Assembly (NCBI GenBank): GCA_019359355.1
Contig: JAHHHM010000027.1
Coordinates: 43,538 to 107,537 of the forward strand
DNA: 64,000 nucleotides
Direction of reading: 5' to 3'
Source: Microcoleus vaginatus WJT46-NPBG5
Lineage (GTDB): Bacteria; Cyanobacteriota; Cyanobacteriia; Cyanobacteriales; Oscillatoriaceae
This document shows, one piece after another, positions 27,943-36,835 of this stretch. The notes under the pieces are model-generated. The model had not been told where the DNA came from and did no database searches. It saw nothing but the letters and a program-made list of their open reading frames with translations. Numbering within the stretch: the first letter of the stretch is position 1; each line of letters begins with the position of its first letter. The translations under genes and the position numbers were made by a program.

Positions 27943-28611
27943 TTATAAATTGCTATAATTTTCATCACGCTGCCAAGCGCTTACGAGAAACAAGGGAAAT
28001 ATATTCCAAAACAAAGGAACAAAGGTGCGGCGAATTTGTTTGAATCCATGAGATTTTAAATAAGATTCCACTTCGCTGCCGGTGTGATAGTGATCAGCCG
28101 GCTTCGTAATTCCAAAGACTTTGCGTAAGCAGATGTAAATAAAATTCTCTGTTGGCAAGGAAGTCAGCAAGACGCCATCGGGTTTTAACCAACTTCTCAG
28201 GATAGATGCCGGCATCGATAAATCCTGAAAATGTTCTAAAACATCAGCAGCAATAATCGCATCAAAAGACGCTTGAGAAATTTTGACAACTGCCACATCA
28301 TTTTTAAAGATTTTAACATTATTTAATTGATGCTTTTCAACGACTTGTCGTGCTTCGATATCTTCTAAATCAAGAAAAGAAACAGTTTTGAAATGACGGG
28401 AAAGCGTTGGTAAAAATACACCACCACCGCCGCCAAAATCTAAACAGGAATCTTTGGGAATTGACAGGCGTTGCAGGTGAAAATTAATCATTTTCAATCG
28501 CATCCAAAACACTTGCCTCACCGGCCAATATTTGGAGTAATACAGCGTAGGAACCCGATCCGAGTCGGTGGCAATGGTGCGAAGAAAATTTGGCTCAATC
28601 TCAACAAACAT
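27943..28611 (-). CDS. SAM-dependent methyltransferase (class I)
   Basis: 222 residues. SAM-binding motif I is SCLDFGGGGGVFLPTL, with acidic motif II (SFLDLEDIE) and motif IV/V (DAIIAADVLEHFQDLS, SWLKPDGVLLTSLPT). It is first gene of the operon methyltransferase, GT2, DUF2142, methyltransferase. The company suggests it modifies a sugar or lipid-linked glycan. It resembles polysaccharide-cluster methyltransferases, but the substrate cannot be read from sequence. Confidence 0.85.
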   Translation of the reverse strand: MFVEIEPNFLRTIATDSDRVPTLYYSKYWPVRQVFWMRLKMINFHLQRLSIPKDSCLDFGGGGGVFLPTLSRHFKTVSFLDLEDIEARQVVEKHQLNNVKIFKNDVAVVKISQASFDAIIAADVLEHFQDLSMPASILRSWLKPDGVLLTSLPTENFIYICLRKVFGITKPADHYHTGSEVESYLKSHGFKQIRRTFVPLFWNIFPLFLVSAWQRDENYSNL

Positions 28612-28708
28612 AAAAGCAGTAAGTAACCATTAAGGAAGTTTACCACTGCTGTTCGCCCCTAAGCGGGAAGCAATTCAACGATGACTAATTCTGGCCGGCA
28701 TAAAAATC

Positions 28709-29761
28709 TTACCCTCGGTGCAACGCCTCGCTACATCCCAATTCCCGCGATACAATGAGGGTGCGATTGCCCGTTAGTTTCGTCACGCCGGCAGCCCAAC
28801 TTCGCGGTATTTTGGAACGGGTCAACACCGGCCCGACCAAAGGAAGCCGCACTTGGCCCCCATGTGTGTGGCCGGCAACCAGCAAATCGGCGTCAATATC
28901 GCCCAGCGCAAAGTCCGGCGCATGACCTAAAACAATGTGAAAGCGATCACAAGGCGCAACCTTTAACCGAGAATTTCTCGAAGCCGCCAACGGTAAGCCG
29001 GTCAGGCAAAATTCAGGCAGCAGCAACGTTGTTTTGGTTCGCAATGCCGTCACCGGCAGCCCCTCAAACGCCTGCGGCCAGTTTGTCGGGTCGATAAAAC
29101 TCTCCGTGTCTCCCACAACCGCATAGGTGCCTAAAGGTGCGCTAAAGTTAATTTTTTGGAGAAAAGAATTAAACTTTTGCCGCAATATTTCCCGACGCTG
29201 TTCGTCAAATTCCTGCAAATAATCGCCGGCTAAAAGTATTAAATCAGGCTTTTCTGCCATTGTCAAACGCAGCGCTTGCCGTTCATATTCCCCCCACACA
29301 TCTGTTTGGAAATCAGCGACAACTGCAACTTTTAAAGGGGTTTCTAGTTTCGGTGTTCTCAATTGAACGTGAGACACCTCCAGCCAAGCGGGTTCAATCG
29401 CAAAAGCATCGACAGCAATTGTTCCTAAAAATACAGCCGCAACAGCCGCCGCGATTGCCATTTTACGAGACAAAGGGCGCAGAATAATCGCCAAGCCGGT
29501 GAGGACGATAAAGCCGTGTACAAAAATGCCGTAAGCTAACAGTTGAAGAATGCCTAAACCATATTCTCCCAAAAAGAAAGGCGCAATTAGCCCAAATGTT
29601 GCCAACGTGAAGAAGCCGGCAATTTGAACCATTTTAGGCATTTTGCGCCGCACAAGCCATAACAGCGCCACATCGCCGCCGGTCATTATCAAGTTATACG
29701 GAATAGTATGGGTTTCAGGAGCCATATTAGAAACGTGGATACGAAAAACCTGCTTAATCAA
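28709..29761 (-). CDS. Metallophosphoesterase with frameshifted C-terminus
   Basis: A 350-residue calcineurin-like phosphoesterase with three or four N-terminal transmembrane helices (residues about 25-115) and a phosphoesterase domain from about 145. Motifs: VVADFQTD, LLAGDYLQE, VVGDTESF, VLGHAPDF and VAGHTHGGQVRLP. Compared with the classic DxH/GNHD pattern, His is replaced by Gln and Asn-His by Asp-Thr. The frame ends abruptly in SRELGCSEALHRG. One added base at 28732/28733 would instead give CERGVAPRVRFLCRPELV and a stop at 28659-28661, a normal family ending. The protein may still be active, since the missing part follows the last metal ligands. Confidence 0.82.
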   Translation of the reverse strand: MIKQVFRIHVSNMAPETHTIPYNLIMTGGDVALLWLVRRKMPKMVQIAGFFTLATFGLIAPFFLGEYGLGILQLLAYGIFVHGFIVLTGLAIILRPLSRKMAIAAAVAAVFLGTIAVDAFAIEPAWLEVSHVQLRTPKLETPLKVAVVADFQTDVWGEYERQALRLTMAEKPDLILLAGDYLQEFDEQRREILRQKFNSFLQKINFSAPLGTYAVVGDTESFIDPTNWPQAFEGLPVTALRTKTTLLLPEFCLTGLPLAASRNSRLKVAPCDRFHIVLGHAPDFALGDIDADLLVAGHTHGGQVRLPLVGPVLTRSKIPRSWAAGVTKLTGNRTLIVSRELGCSEALHRG

Positions 29762-30134
29762 CCATATCCCATGAAGACCCTGATTTCGATACGTGGAATG
29801 CGACAGGTGTGAGACTCAAAACCCTAAGCTATAAAGAGTTTAGATTTGATGCCGGCTCAAAGCACTGAATAGAATCTAATCAAAAGCGAGTCATAAAAGT
29901 GAATTTTATATAATAACCTTAGTAAATCGTGAGATTATAACTGATATTTTTTGTTAAAATATAAAAAATCTATTTTATATTTTTTAAAAATGATAAAAAT
30001 TCAAGTTTTATCTATTCAAACATATAAAAACACAAAAAACTAGATTCTAATATGATATTTTTAATCTTTATTTTTAATTGTGATTTATAAAAAATAAATT
30101 AAAGTAGTAAGTGTATTATCTAGAACAATTCACC
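29762..30134. promoter_or_regulatory. Very A/T-rich region upstream of the P450 gene
   Basis: About 370 bp, over 80% A/T by eye between 29930 and 30110. It contains a perfect inverted repeat AAAATATAAAA (29956-29966)/TTTTATATTTT (29973-29983). Such composition is unlike the rest of the window and could be a strongly melting promoter region or a site for a nucleoid protein. No gene is visible. Confidence 0.5.
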
Positions 30135-31475
30135 ATGACTCAAGATATCTTCGATTTGCCAGGGCCTGAAGGAAATTCCTTAGTTGGCAACCTTGTTGAC
30201 TTTGGTCAAAGCCCGCTAGAGTTTATGACGAAATGCGTTCAGAAGTATGGAGATATTATCCCTCTGCGCTTAGGCTTAACACCAGCCTGTGTCCTAGCCA
30301 ACCCTGAGTATATTCAATATGTCTTGAAAGAGCGAGAATTATTTGTTAAAAGTCGAGGTCTAAAGGCGTTAAAAACCTTGCTAGGCGAAGGGCTTTTAAG
30401 CAGTGAGGGAGATTCTTGGTTTCGCCAGCGACGCCTCACTCAACCCATCTTCCATCAAAAGCGAATTGCTGGGTATGGGGAGGTCATGGTTGCTTATACT
30501 GAGCGAATGCTTGAAAGCTGGAAAGATGGGGAAACTCGGGATGTCCATGCAGACATGATGCGTCTGACTTTAAATATTGTGATGAAAACGATATTTAACA
30601 GTAATATCACCGAAGGCGAAGCGAAAGATGTAGCCCATGCCCTTGATGTGGCGATGGATTGGTTTGAAAGTAAGCGGAAACAAGGATTTTTAATTCTGGA
30701 ATGGTTTCCCAGACCCGAAAATATCCGCTACAGAAATGCGATCCAGCAGTTGGATAAAAATATTTACAAGATCATCAATCAGCGCCGTGTTAGCGGGGAA
30801 GATTCAGGAGATTTACTCTCGATGTTAATGCAAGCGCAAGATGAAGAAGATGGCAGCAAAATGACCGATAAACAGTTGCGCGATGAAGCGGCAACTTTAA
30901 TATTAGCTGGACATGAAACTACCGCCAATACTTTAGCATGGACGTGGATGCTTTTATCTCAAAATCCTGAAGCGCGAACTAAATTACAAGAAGAGTTAAA
31001 AGAGGTACTAGGAGATCGCGCCCCCACGATGGCCGATTTACCCCGCTTGCGCTACACAGACATGGTGATCAAGGAAGCCATGCGACTTTACCCGGCGGTG
31101 GCAAATATGGCACGTCAAGCGATTAAAGACTACGAAATTGGCGGCTATCAAGTGCCGGCTGGCTGCGCGATCATCATGAGTCAGTGGGTGATGCACCGGC
31201 ATCCCCGTTATTTTGAAGATGCAGAACAGTTTAAACCCGAACGCTGGGCCGGCGACCTTGAAAAACAGCTTCCACGCGGCGTTTACTTTCCCTTTGGAGA
31301 TGGCCCTCGAATTTGCATCGGCAAAGGTTTTGCCCTAATGGAAGCGGTTTTATTACTAGCAACAATTGCCCAAAAATTTGAATTAAACCTTGTACCAGAA
31401 CATCCAATTGTTCCGCAACCATCTATCACTCTACGTCCAGAATACGGCATCAAAGTTACGCTAAAAAACCGTTAG
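30135..31475 (+). CDS. Cytochrome P450
   Basis: Heme-thiolate monooxygenase, about 446 residues from the ATG at 30135 (MTQDIFDLPGPEGN); a GTG at 30111 would add eight residues. Key motifs: I-helix oxygen-binding AGHETTAN, K-helix KEAMR (ExxR), PERWAGD, and heme loop FPFGDGPRICIGKGFA with proximal ligand Cys394. There is no membrane anchor, so it is soluble, and no reductase is fused or adjacent, so ferredoxin is the likely electron donor. The overall pattern resembles the fatty-acid/alkane-hydroxylating type (CYP110-like in cyanobacteria), but the substrate is not determinable. Confidence 0.93.
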   Translation: MTQDIFDLPGPEGNSLVGNLVDFGQSPLEFMTKCVQKYGDIIPLRLGLTPACVLANPEYIQYVLKERELFVKSRGLKALKTLLGEGLLSSEGDSWFRQRRLTQPIFHQKRIAGYGEVMVAYTERMLESWKDGETRDVHADMMRLTLNIVMKTIFNSNITEGEAKDVAHALDVAMDWFESKRKQGFLILEWFPRPENIRYRNAIQQLDKNIYKIINQRRVSGEDSGDLLSMLMQAQDEEDGSKMTDKQLRDEAATLILAGHETTANTLAWTWMLLSQNPEARTKLQEELKEVLGDRAPTMADLPRLRYTDMVIKEAMRLYPAVANMARQAIKDYEIGGYQVPAGCAIIMSQWVMHRHPRYFEDAEQFKPERWAGDLEKQLPRGVYFPFGDGPRICIGKGFALMEAVLLLATIAQKFELNLVPEHPIVPQPSITLRPEYGIKVTLKNR

Positions 31476-31536
31476 CTGAACAGCGAACTTCCTGAAACTA
31501 CAAACCAAAAATTGAATATTTCAGACTCAAACATCC

Positions 31537-31569
31537 AGATAAACGCAGATGGGATATCTGCGTTTATCT
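31537..31569. terminator. Perfect hairpin between convergent P450 and phhB
   Basis: AGATAAACGCAGAT (31537-31550) is perfectly complementary to ATCTGCGTTTATCT (31556-31569) with a five-base loop. It sits between two convergent genes, so it can terminate both. The AGATAAACxCAGATG core is also found at 35511-35524, suggesting it derives from a dispersed repeat. Confidence 0.6.
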
Positions 31570-31589
31570 GCGGTAAAAAAAACAACCTT

Positions 31590-31946
31590 TCAATTCTTCT
31601 GTGTAAATTTGCTCACAATGTCATCAGTTCTCGATGCCATAATAAAATCGTTCCGATGAAGTCCAGAGATAGCATGAGTCCACCAAGTAACTGTAACCTT
31701 TCCCCATTCCGTGAGTAATGCTGGGTGATGTCCGACTTCTTCGGCAGCATCTCCGATACTGTTTGTGAACGCTAATGCCGTTTTAAAATCTGGAAAATTG
31801 TAGCTGCGTTGCAACCGTTGTTCTCCCTGTTCCTCCACAATATTCCAATCAGGAATATAGGGTTTGAGTTCAGCAATTTCCTCCTCAGTGGCACGGGGGG
31901 CACCGTCATGGCAGGCAGAGCATTTTTCTGTAGTAAGATTGGTCAT
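31590..31946 (-). CDS. phhB: 4a-hydroxytetrahydrobiopterin dehydratase (pterin carbinolamine dehydratase)
   Basis: 118 residues of the DCoH/PhhB family, which dehydrates 4a-carbinolamine pterins and in some bacteria supports phenylalanine hydroxylase or molybdopterin metabolism. The active-site region is VGHHPALLTEWGKVTVTWWTH (conserved HHP and TH), followed by ISGLHRNDFIMA. SD sequence AAAGGAAAG precedes the ATG. No phenylalanine hydroxylase is visible in the window. An N-terminal CSACHDG resembles a metal-binding motif; its significance is unknown. Confidence 0.93.
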   Translation of the reverse strand: MTNLTTEKCSACHDGAPRATEEEIAELKPYIPDWNIVEEQGEQRLQRSYNFPDFKTALAFTNSIGDAAEEVGHHPALLTEWGKVTVTWWTHAISGLHRNDFIMASRTDDIVSKFTQKN

Positions 31947-32398
31947 ATTTTTGCTTTCCTTTGTTTGTTGAAAGAAGTTGGGTTGAAAATTTTTAATTAA
32001 TTATACTTTAAAGACGAAATTTTAATATAAAAATTTCTAAAAATCCTAGTTATTTTGCATCAATAAAAAGGTTATATTTTGCTAATTTTTAAGAATGAGA
32101 AGCGGATAAATAAGCGTGCCGGCAGCCTCTTCCATACTCCTCACTTCACCGGCAAGCGAACACAGCAATTCTGCTGACGCCAACTTTCTGAAAAAAAATA
32201 CTGGCACTTTTCACCCCCATATTCCCACCGGCATAGCTTCGATCACCCTGTCACCCGCTGCACCTCAGCAAATTTGCCTGCTTTGCCGGCACACATCTGT
32301 AAAATTGTGGCACAATCTCAGTATTTATACTGCTGCAAAATGCCCTGAGCGCCAGCACAATGAAGTGAAGTTGTTATTGCTGCCTTTCACATCTATCT
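31947..32398. other. Intergenic region upstream of phhB
   Basis: About 450 bp. The left part (31980-32095) is A/T-rich, and the right part has several GCCGGC sites. A 109-codon frame at 32116-32445 has no protein character and overlaps the small secreted-protein gene. I see no RNA gene. Confidence 0.4.
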
Positions 32399-32641
32399 AT
32401 GGTAAGAAAAACAAGCCGGCTTTTTATTCTTATTGTTACTTGTAGTGCCGTTGGCGTCGTCCTCGGCGGAACTGCCAGCCAAGCCGAAATCAATCAATGT
32501 CAAAATGCCACCTCTGTTACCAACGAGTGCCTAACTCAAGATCCCTTCAGCAAAACCCTTGAAGGCATGAGCGTTGGCTTATTAGCCGGTGCCGGCGCAG
32601 CCTTGGGCGCGACTTTCCAGATTAAGCAAAAAGACAGTTAA
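32399..32641 (+). CDS. Small secreted or membrane-anchored hypothetical protein
   Basis: 80 residues: a basic N-terminus (MVRKTSR), a hydrophobic core (LFILIVTCSAVGVVLGG) and a possible cleavage site at ASQA-E. A polar part with two cysteines (CQNATSVTNEC, able to form a disulfide) and a glycine/alanine-rich hydrophobic segment (MSVGLLAGAGAALGATF) follow. No family recognised. The ATG has no strong ribosome binding site but lies in a clean signal-peptide context. Confidence 0.55.
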   Translation: MVRKTSRLFILIVTCSAVGVVLGGTASQAEINQCQNATSVTNECLTQDPFSKTLEGMSVGLLAGAGAALGATFQIKQKDS

Positions 32642-32838
32642 AATTCAGGCCGGTTCGCAGAGCCACTGCCTTCTTCTTTAATCATAACAACTCAGTCGGG
32701 GCGTACTACATCGTGCGCCCCTATTGTGCTGAAAGCCGAGGCACCGGCACTCACCGAATCCAGAACTTTTGCTTTTTGACCTCAGTTTTGAATCACGGCA
32801 AGTCAAATCAAAACCAAGGCCAAAACTCTTAACCTGGA

Positions 32839-34809
32839 TTAACTGCCTTCGCGAAGTTTATCCAACACACCCCGATCTTCCAGAGTCGAAGTATCACCGG
32901 CAACCTCTTCACCGGCAGCCAGATTTCGCAACAGCCGGCGCATAATCTTCCCGGAACGCGTCTTCGGCAAAGCATCCGTAAACCGAATTTCTCCCGGACG
33001 AGCGATCGCCCCAATTTCACTGACAACGTGCTGCTTCAACGCTTTATTCAACTCATCGCTGGGGCTAGCCGTTCCTTCCAGGGTGACAAACGCCACAATT
33101 TCTTCCCCTTTAATGTCATCCGGTTTACCCACAACCGCCGCCTCTGCAACCGACGGGTGAGACACTAGGGCTGATTCAATCTCCATCGTACCCAGTCGGT
33201 GGCCGGCAACGTTAATCACATCATCCACACGCCCCATTACCCAAAAATAACCGTCCTCGTCACGACGCGCCCCATCGCCGGCAAAGTAGGTATAATGGCC
33301 ATCTTTCGGGGGAATATGCTCCCAGTAGGTACGACGGAAGCGATCATCATCGCCATAAACGGTTCGCATCATACCGGGCCAGGGGTATTTTATCGCCAGA
33401 TAACCGCCTTGGTTAACGCCAACTGAGTTACCGTCCAAATCCACAACATCCGCCAGAATTCCAGGGAACGGCAAGGTTGCGGAACCGGGTTTGGAGGGAA
33501 TTGCACCAGGCAGCGGCGTAATCATAATTCCGCCGGTTTCCGTCTGCCACCAAGTATCGACAATGGGGCAACGTTCACCGCCAATTACGCGGTGATACCA
33601 CATCCAAGCTTCCGGGTTAATCGGTTCACCCACGGTTCCCAGCAAGCGCAGGGAAGATAGGTTGCGGGCGTTGGGCAGGTGTTCGCCCATTTTGATGAAT
33701 GCCCGAATCGCAGTGGGGGCAGTGTAGAAGACGTTGACGCCGTATTTTTCAATGATGTCCCACATACAGCCGGGATTGGAGGCGCGGGGCGCACCTTCGT
33801 ACATCAAGGTTGTGGCCCCGTTGGACAGTGGGCCATAGACGATGTAGCTGTGGCCGGTGATCCAGCCGACATCAGCAGTACACCAGTAAACATCGGTATC
33901 TTTGAGGTCAAAGATCCATTGGGTTGTCATGTGGGTATAGAGGTTGTAACCGGCAGTCGTGTGAACCACGCCTTTCGGTTTGCCGGTGCTGCCACTGGTG
34001 TAGAGGACAAACAGCATATCCTCACTATCCATCGGTTCGGCGGGGCAATCTGCGGATGCGCCGGCTTGCAACTCATGCCACCAGTGATCGCGTCCGGATT
34101 CCATCTGAATTTCTTGGTCGGTACGCTTGACAACTAGGACATTATTAACACTGGGAACTGCGTTATTCGCCAAAGCTTTATCGACTTGAGCTTTAAGGGG
34201 AACCGCCGTATCCTTGCGCCACCCACCATCGGCGGTAATCACCAGCTTTGCTTTGCCGTCGTTCAAGCGATCGCGCAGCGCTTCCGCACTAAAGCCACCA
34301 AAGACAACTGTATGCGGTGCGCCAATACGAGCACAAGCCAGCATTGCGATTGCTGCTTCTGGAATCATCGGCATATAAATCCCGACGAGATCACCTTTTT
34401 GCACACCCAGTTGTTTCAGAATGTTTGCCATCTGGCAGACTTCCCGATGCAGTTGGGCGTAGGTGAGGGTACGCGAGTCTCCGGGTTCGCCTTCCCAAAT
34501 TAGGGCTGCTTTATTTTTACGCCAAGTTGTGAGGTGCCGGTCTAGGCAGTTGTAAGAAATATTCATTTTGCCGCCGGTGAACCACTTGGCAAACGGCGGT
34601 TGCCAATCGAGCACAGTGTCCCACTTCTGGAACCAGTGCAATTCTTGTTCTGCCAATTGTGCCCAGAATTTCTGGGGGTCAGCTTTGGCGCGTTCATATA
34701 GCTGTTGATACTCTTCCAGACTCTTGATGTGAGCGTTCTGGGAGAATTCAGCAGCGGGAGGGAATAGACGTTTTTCTTGAAGGATTGATTCTATGCTGGA
34801 TTCTGACAT
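32839..34809 (-). CDS. acs: Acetyl-CoA synthetase (AMP-forming)
   Basis: Activates acetate to acetyl-CoA via acetyl-AMP. 656 residues, the normal length for Acs. Visible: [12 protein letters not shown], the P-loop [15 protein letters not shown], the acetate-pocket motif [17 protein letters not shown], the hinge [21 protein letters not shown] and the catalytic/acetylatable lysine in [12 protein letters not shown]. It is a single gene and identity is secure. No acetylation/deacetylation regulator (Pat/CobB) is adjacent. Confidence 0.97.
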   Translation of the reverse strand: MSESSIESILQEKRLFPPAAEFSQNAHIKSLEEYQQLYERAKADPQKFWAQLAEQELHWFQKWDTVLDWQPPFAKWFTGGKMNISYNCLDRHLTTWRKNKAALIWEGEPGDSRTLTYAQLHREVCQMANILKQLGVQKGDLVGIYMPMIPEAAIAMLACARIGAPHTVVFGGFSAEALRDRLNDGKAKLVITADGGWRKDTAVPLKAQVDKALANNAVPSVNNVLVVKRTDQEIQMESGRDHWWHELQAGASADCPAEPMDSEDMLFVLYTSGSTGKPKGVVHTTAGYNLYTHMTTQWIFDLKDTDVYWCTADVGWITGHSYIVYGPLSNGATTLMYEGAPRASNPGCMWDIIEKYGVNVFYTAPTAIRAFIKMGEHLPNARNLSSLRLLGTVGEPINPEAWMWYHRVIGGERCPIVDTWWQTETGGIMITPLPGAIPSKPGSATLPFPGILADVVDLDGNSVGVNQGGYLAIKYPWPGMMRTVYGDDDRFRRTYWEHIPPKDGHYTYFAGDGARRDEDGYFWVMGRVDDVINVAGHRLGTMEIESALVSHPSVAEAAVVGKPDDIKGEEIVAFVTLEGTASPSDELNKALKQHVVSEIGAIARPGEIRFTDALPKTRSGKIMRRLLRNLAAGEEVAGDTSTLEDRGVLDKLREGS

Positions 34810-35138
34810 CGCTATTTTTGTTACTGCGGTTACTCTTTTAAACTATTTTTGCCGCAGATTGGTACAAAAGAATCTTGAGTTTTTTTAAAACTTCGCATTG
34901 ATTCACTCTCGCAATCAAGCACGGCTTTGGGCATTCCTCCTGGACTCTCGCCCTTGAGCCGGTTGGTCGTCACTCTCAAATTTTTGTTTTTATCTTTAAC
35001 TTTATTAACTTAAAATATTATTTTACATTCGATTAATTATGAGGCCGTGTGGGCGTCTAGCCCCGTTGCTATCATCTCAGAATAAGATGCTAGTGTTTTC
35101 GATTGTGGTGTAACTGCATCTTTTTTTCTGCTATTTTT
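34810..35138. other. Intergenic region upstream of acs
   Basis: About 330 bp with an A/T-rich stretch at 34988-35040 (TTAAAATATTATTTTA). It presumably carries the acs promoter. Nothing else can be supported. Confidence 0.4.
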
Positions 35139-35405
35139 TTACTCTACATGAAAGCCTATCTCTTCTTCAATTTCACCCATTTCTTTTAAAGATTGCCAGC
35201 CCGGTTGCCACTGGGAACGATCTTTTAATATCTTAGAATTAATCCAAAACCGGACATCTGGATCGCAAGAAGCAACCATTTCGGCAAATACCCACTCGCC
35301 TTGGTTTTTGCGATTAGCAACTTGGAAATGCCGCCAACCCCACGTTTTTTGCTGGGCTGTCCATTTGGAACCGACTAGATAAGGAAATTTTTGTTTTTTC
35401 GGCAT
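35139..35405 (-). CDS. TIGR02450-type tryptophan-rich protein
   Basis: 88 residues with six Trp, including the family landmarks LVGSKWTAQQKTWGWRHF and GEWVFAEMVASCDPDVRFWI, and RSQWQPGWQSL. The TIGR02450 family is small, conserved in cyanobacteria and some marine bacteria, and of unknown function. Starts at ATG 35403-35405. It is a lone gene. Confidence 0.85.
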   Translation of the reverse strand: MPKKQKFPYLVGSKWTAQQKTWGWRHFQVANRKNQGEWVFAEMVASCDPDVRFWINSKILKDRSQWQPGWQSLKEMGEIEEEIGFHVE

Positions 35406-35454
35406 AGTTTTTAATTAATTTATAAGTTTATAAGGATTGGGGGCTAAAGTTTAT

Positions 35455-35578
35455 AAGTATTAATTAAAACCACAGATGATAGCGCAGCGTGCCCGCAGGG
35501 CATACATAGATAAACACAGATGAAAACGCATTGTGCAGTTAGAGATAGGCAGATAAAGACGCGATGGGCGCGTCTCTA
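35455..35578. repeat. Dispersed GATAAACACAGATG-type repeat region
   Basis: Between two small genes lie CCACAGATGATAGCGCAGCG, a small hairpin TGCCC-GCA-GGGCA and AGATAAACACAGATGAAAA. Related AGATAAACGCAGATG occurs at 31537. These motifs resemble widely scattered cyanobacterial intergenic repeats. No gene is present. Confidence 0.5.
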
Positions 35579-35588
35579 CCGGCACTCT

Positions 35589-35783
35589 TTAATTAACTGA
35601 ATCCTTTGGTCGAGATTGTGTGATTTTTGCTTTGTCTGCTTCAGTCAGGGGCTGAGTGCTGTTAAAACAAGCGGTTTCTGCATCTGGTTCAGTTATTTCT
35701 GTTTCTTCGATTTTTTCCTGCCAATCCACTAATTGCTGAAAAATCGATTCGTTGATCTGAAACACAACTTCATCTTCTGGCAT
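35589..35783 (-). CDS. Small acidic hypothetical protein
   Basis: 64 residues from the ATG at 35781-35783 (MPEDEVVFQINES). It is preceded by a perfect GGAGG five bases upstream, which rules out the in-frame ATG five codons further up. It is acidic (EKIEETEITEPDAET), with no membrane segment. No family recognised. The strong ribosome binding site supports a real gene. Confidence 0.55.
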   Translation of the reverse strand: MPEDEVVFQINESIFQQLVDWQEKIEETEITEPDAETACFNSTQPLTEADKAKITQSRPKDSVN

Positions 35784-35869
35784 AAATCCTCCAGTCATTA
35801 CTGTACTTTAGAATATTAACTACACCCGCTTGGCAGTTGTTTACAGAAAAAAAGCTGCCGGCAGATTGT

Positions 35870-36454
35870 CTATGCCGGTTGTTTGCGCCCTGCTAACATT
35901 TTTGCGGCTAATGCACCGCCTAAAAATCCAAACAAGTGCCCTTCCCAGGAAATTCCAACTTGTGCCGGCAATACACCCCAGATCAAGCCTCCGTAGAAAA
36001 AGCCGACAATTAATGATAGGAAAATGGAGGGAATATTACGTTCAAAAAAGCCGCGAAACAGCAGAAAACCCAGATAGCCAAAAATTACACCGCTTGCCCC
36101 AATGTGAATCCCTGCCGATCCAAATAGCCAAACACCTAAACCACCGACAACCATTGTTACAGCGCTGACTACAAAAAAGTCGCTGGTTTCTTGCAGCATC
36201 ACTAACCAGCCGAGCGTCAGAAAGGGTACAGTGTTTGCCATCAAATGAACTAAATTTCCGTGAAGGAAGGGCGCGAATAGGATGCCCCGCAGCCCAAATA
36301 CTCGGCGCGGTACGATCCCATAAGAATTTAATGCTCCTCCGAACACAAATAGATCCACAAGTTCCAAAATCCAGATGAGGGCAATAAACCCACCTAAGAT
36401 CGTGGCTTGGGTTTTCAATTCACGGGCAATTGATTTTGTGTCATCCCTGCTCAT
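35870..36454 (-). CDS. Rhomboid-family intramembrane serine protease
   Basis: 194 residues, about six transmembrane helices. Catalytic Ser is in HIGASGVIFGYLG (GxSG) and the catalytic His is in SWEGHLFGFLGGALAA, with HLMANTVPFLTLG supplying the helix-2 His-x4-Asn. AGAGG precedes the ATG by seven bases. It cleaves single-pass membrane proteins; the substrate is unknown. It is a lone gene. Confidence 0.92.
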   Translation of the reverse strand: MSRDDTKSIARELKTQATILGGFIALIWILELVDLFVFGGALNSYGIVPRRVFGLRGILFAPFLHGNLVHLMANTVPFLTLGWLVMLQETSDFFVVSAVTMVVGGLGVWLFGSAGIHIGASGVIFGYLGFLLFRGFFERNIPSIFLSLIVGFFYGGLIWGVLPAQVGISWEGHLFGFLGGALAAKMLAGRKQPA

Positions 36455-36835
36455 GTGGTTGCCTCTGGGGTAGCCTGTTTCTTCTGCTTCCAGCGTAGCA
36501 ACATCAGCGAGGACTCGGGTGAAGTTCAGCCGGCATGATGTCGGTTGGGTTGAGAAACTCTATAGCTCAAATGCTTGCCGGTGTTGAGTTTCGCGTGACT
36601 CTGCCCAACCAACCCATCTGTCGGCTTCTTTTCTGAAATTGGGATGAGTTTTCTGCTCACCAAACCCACCCCAAGCACAACCGGCTTCTAGAGCGCCAGC
36701 CCATAACTGGGGATTGGCAAAAGCAACATCGTGTCAACTGTATCATCGACTTGCTCAGGGCAAAAGATTCGGTTACGAAATTACTGCCGATCCGGATAAA
36801 TTGCTTCCCGAATGCTTTGCCCTCTAAGATTTAGA
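36455..36835. other. Intergenic region with a protein-like remnant
   Basis: About 380 bp. On the + strand a frame without a start codon ends at about 36828 and reads LAQGKRFGYEITADPDKLLP, which looks more protein-like than chance but cannot be assigned. It may be the tail of a decayed gene. No RNA or terminator is clear. Confidence 0.3.

Noticed and set aside
32116..32445. 109-codon + strand frame
   Set aside because: Low-complexity, no ribosome binding site, no family features, and it overlaps the better-supported 80-residue secreted-protein gene.
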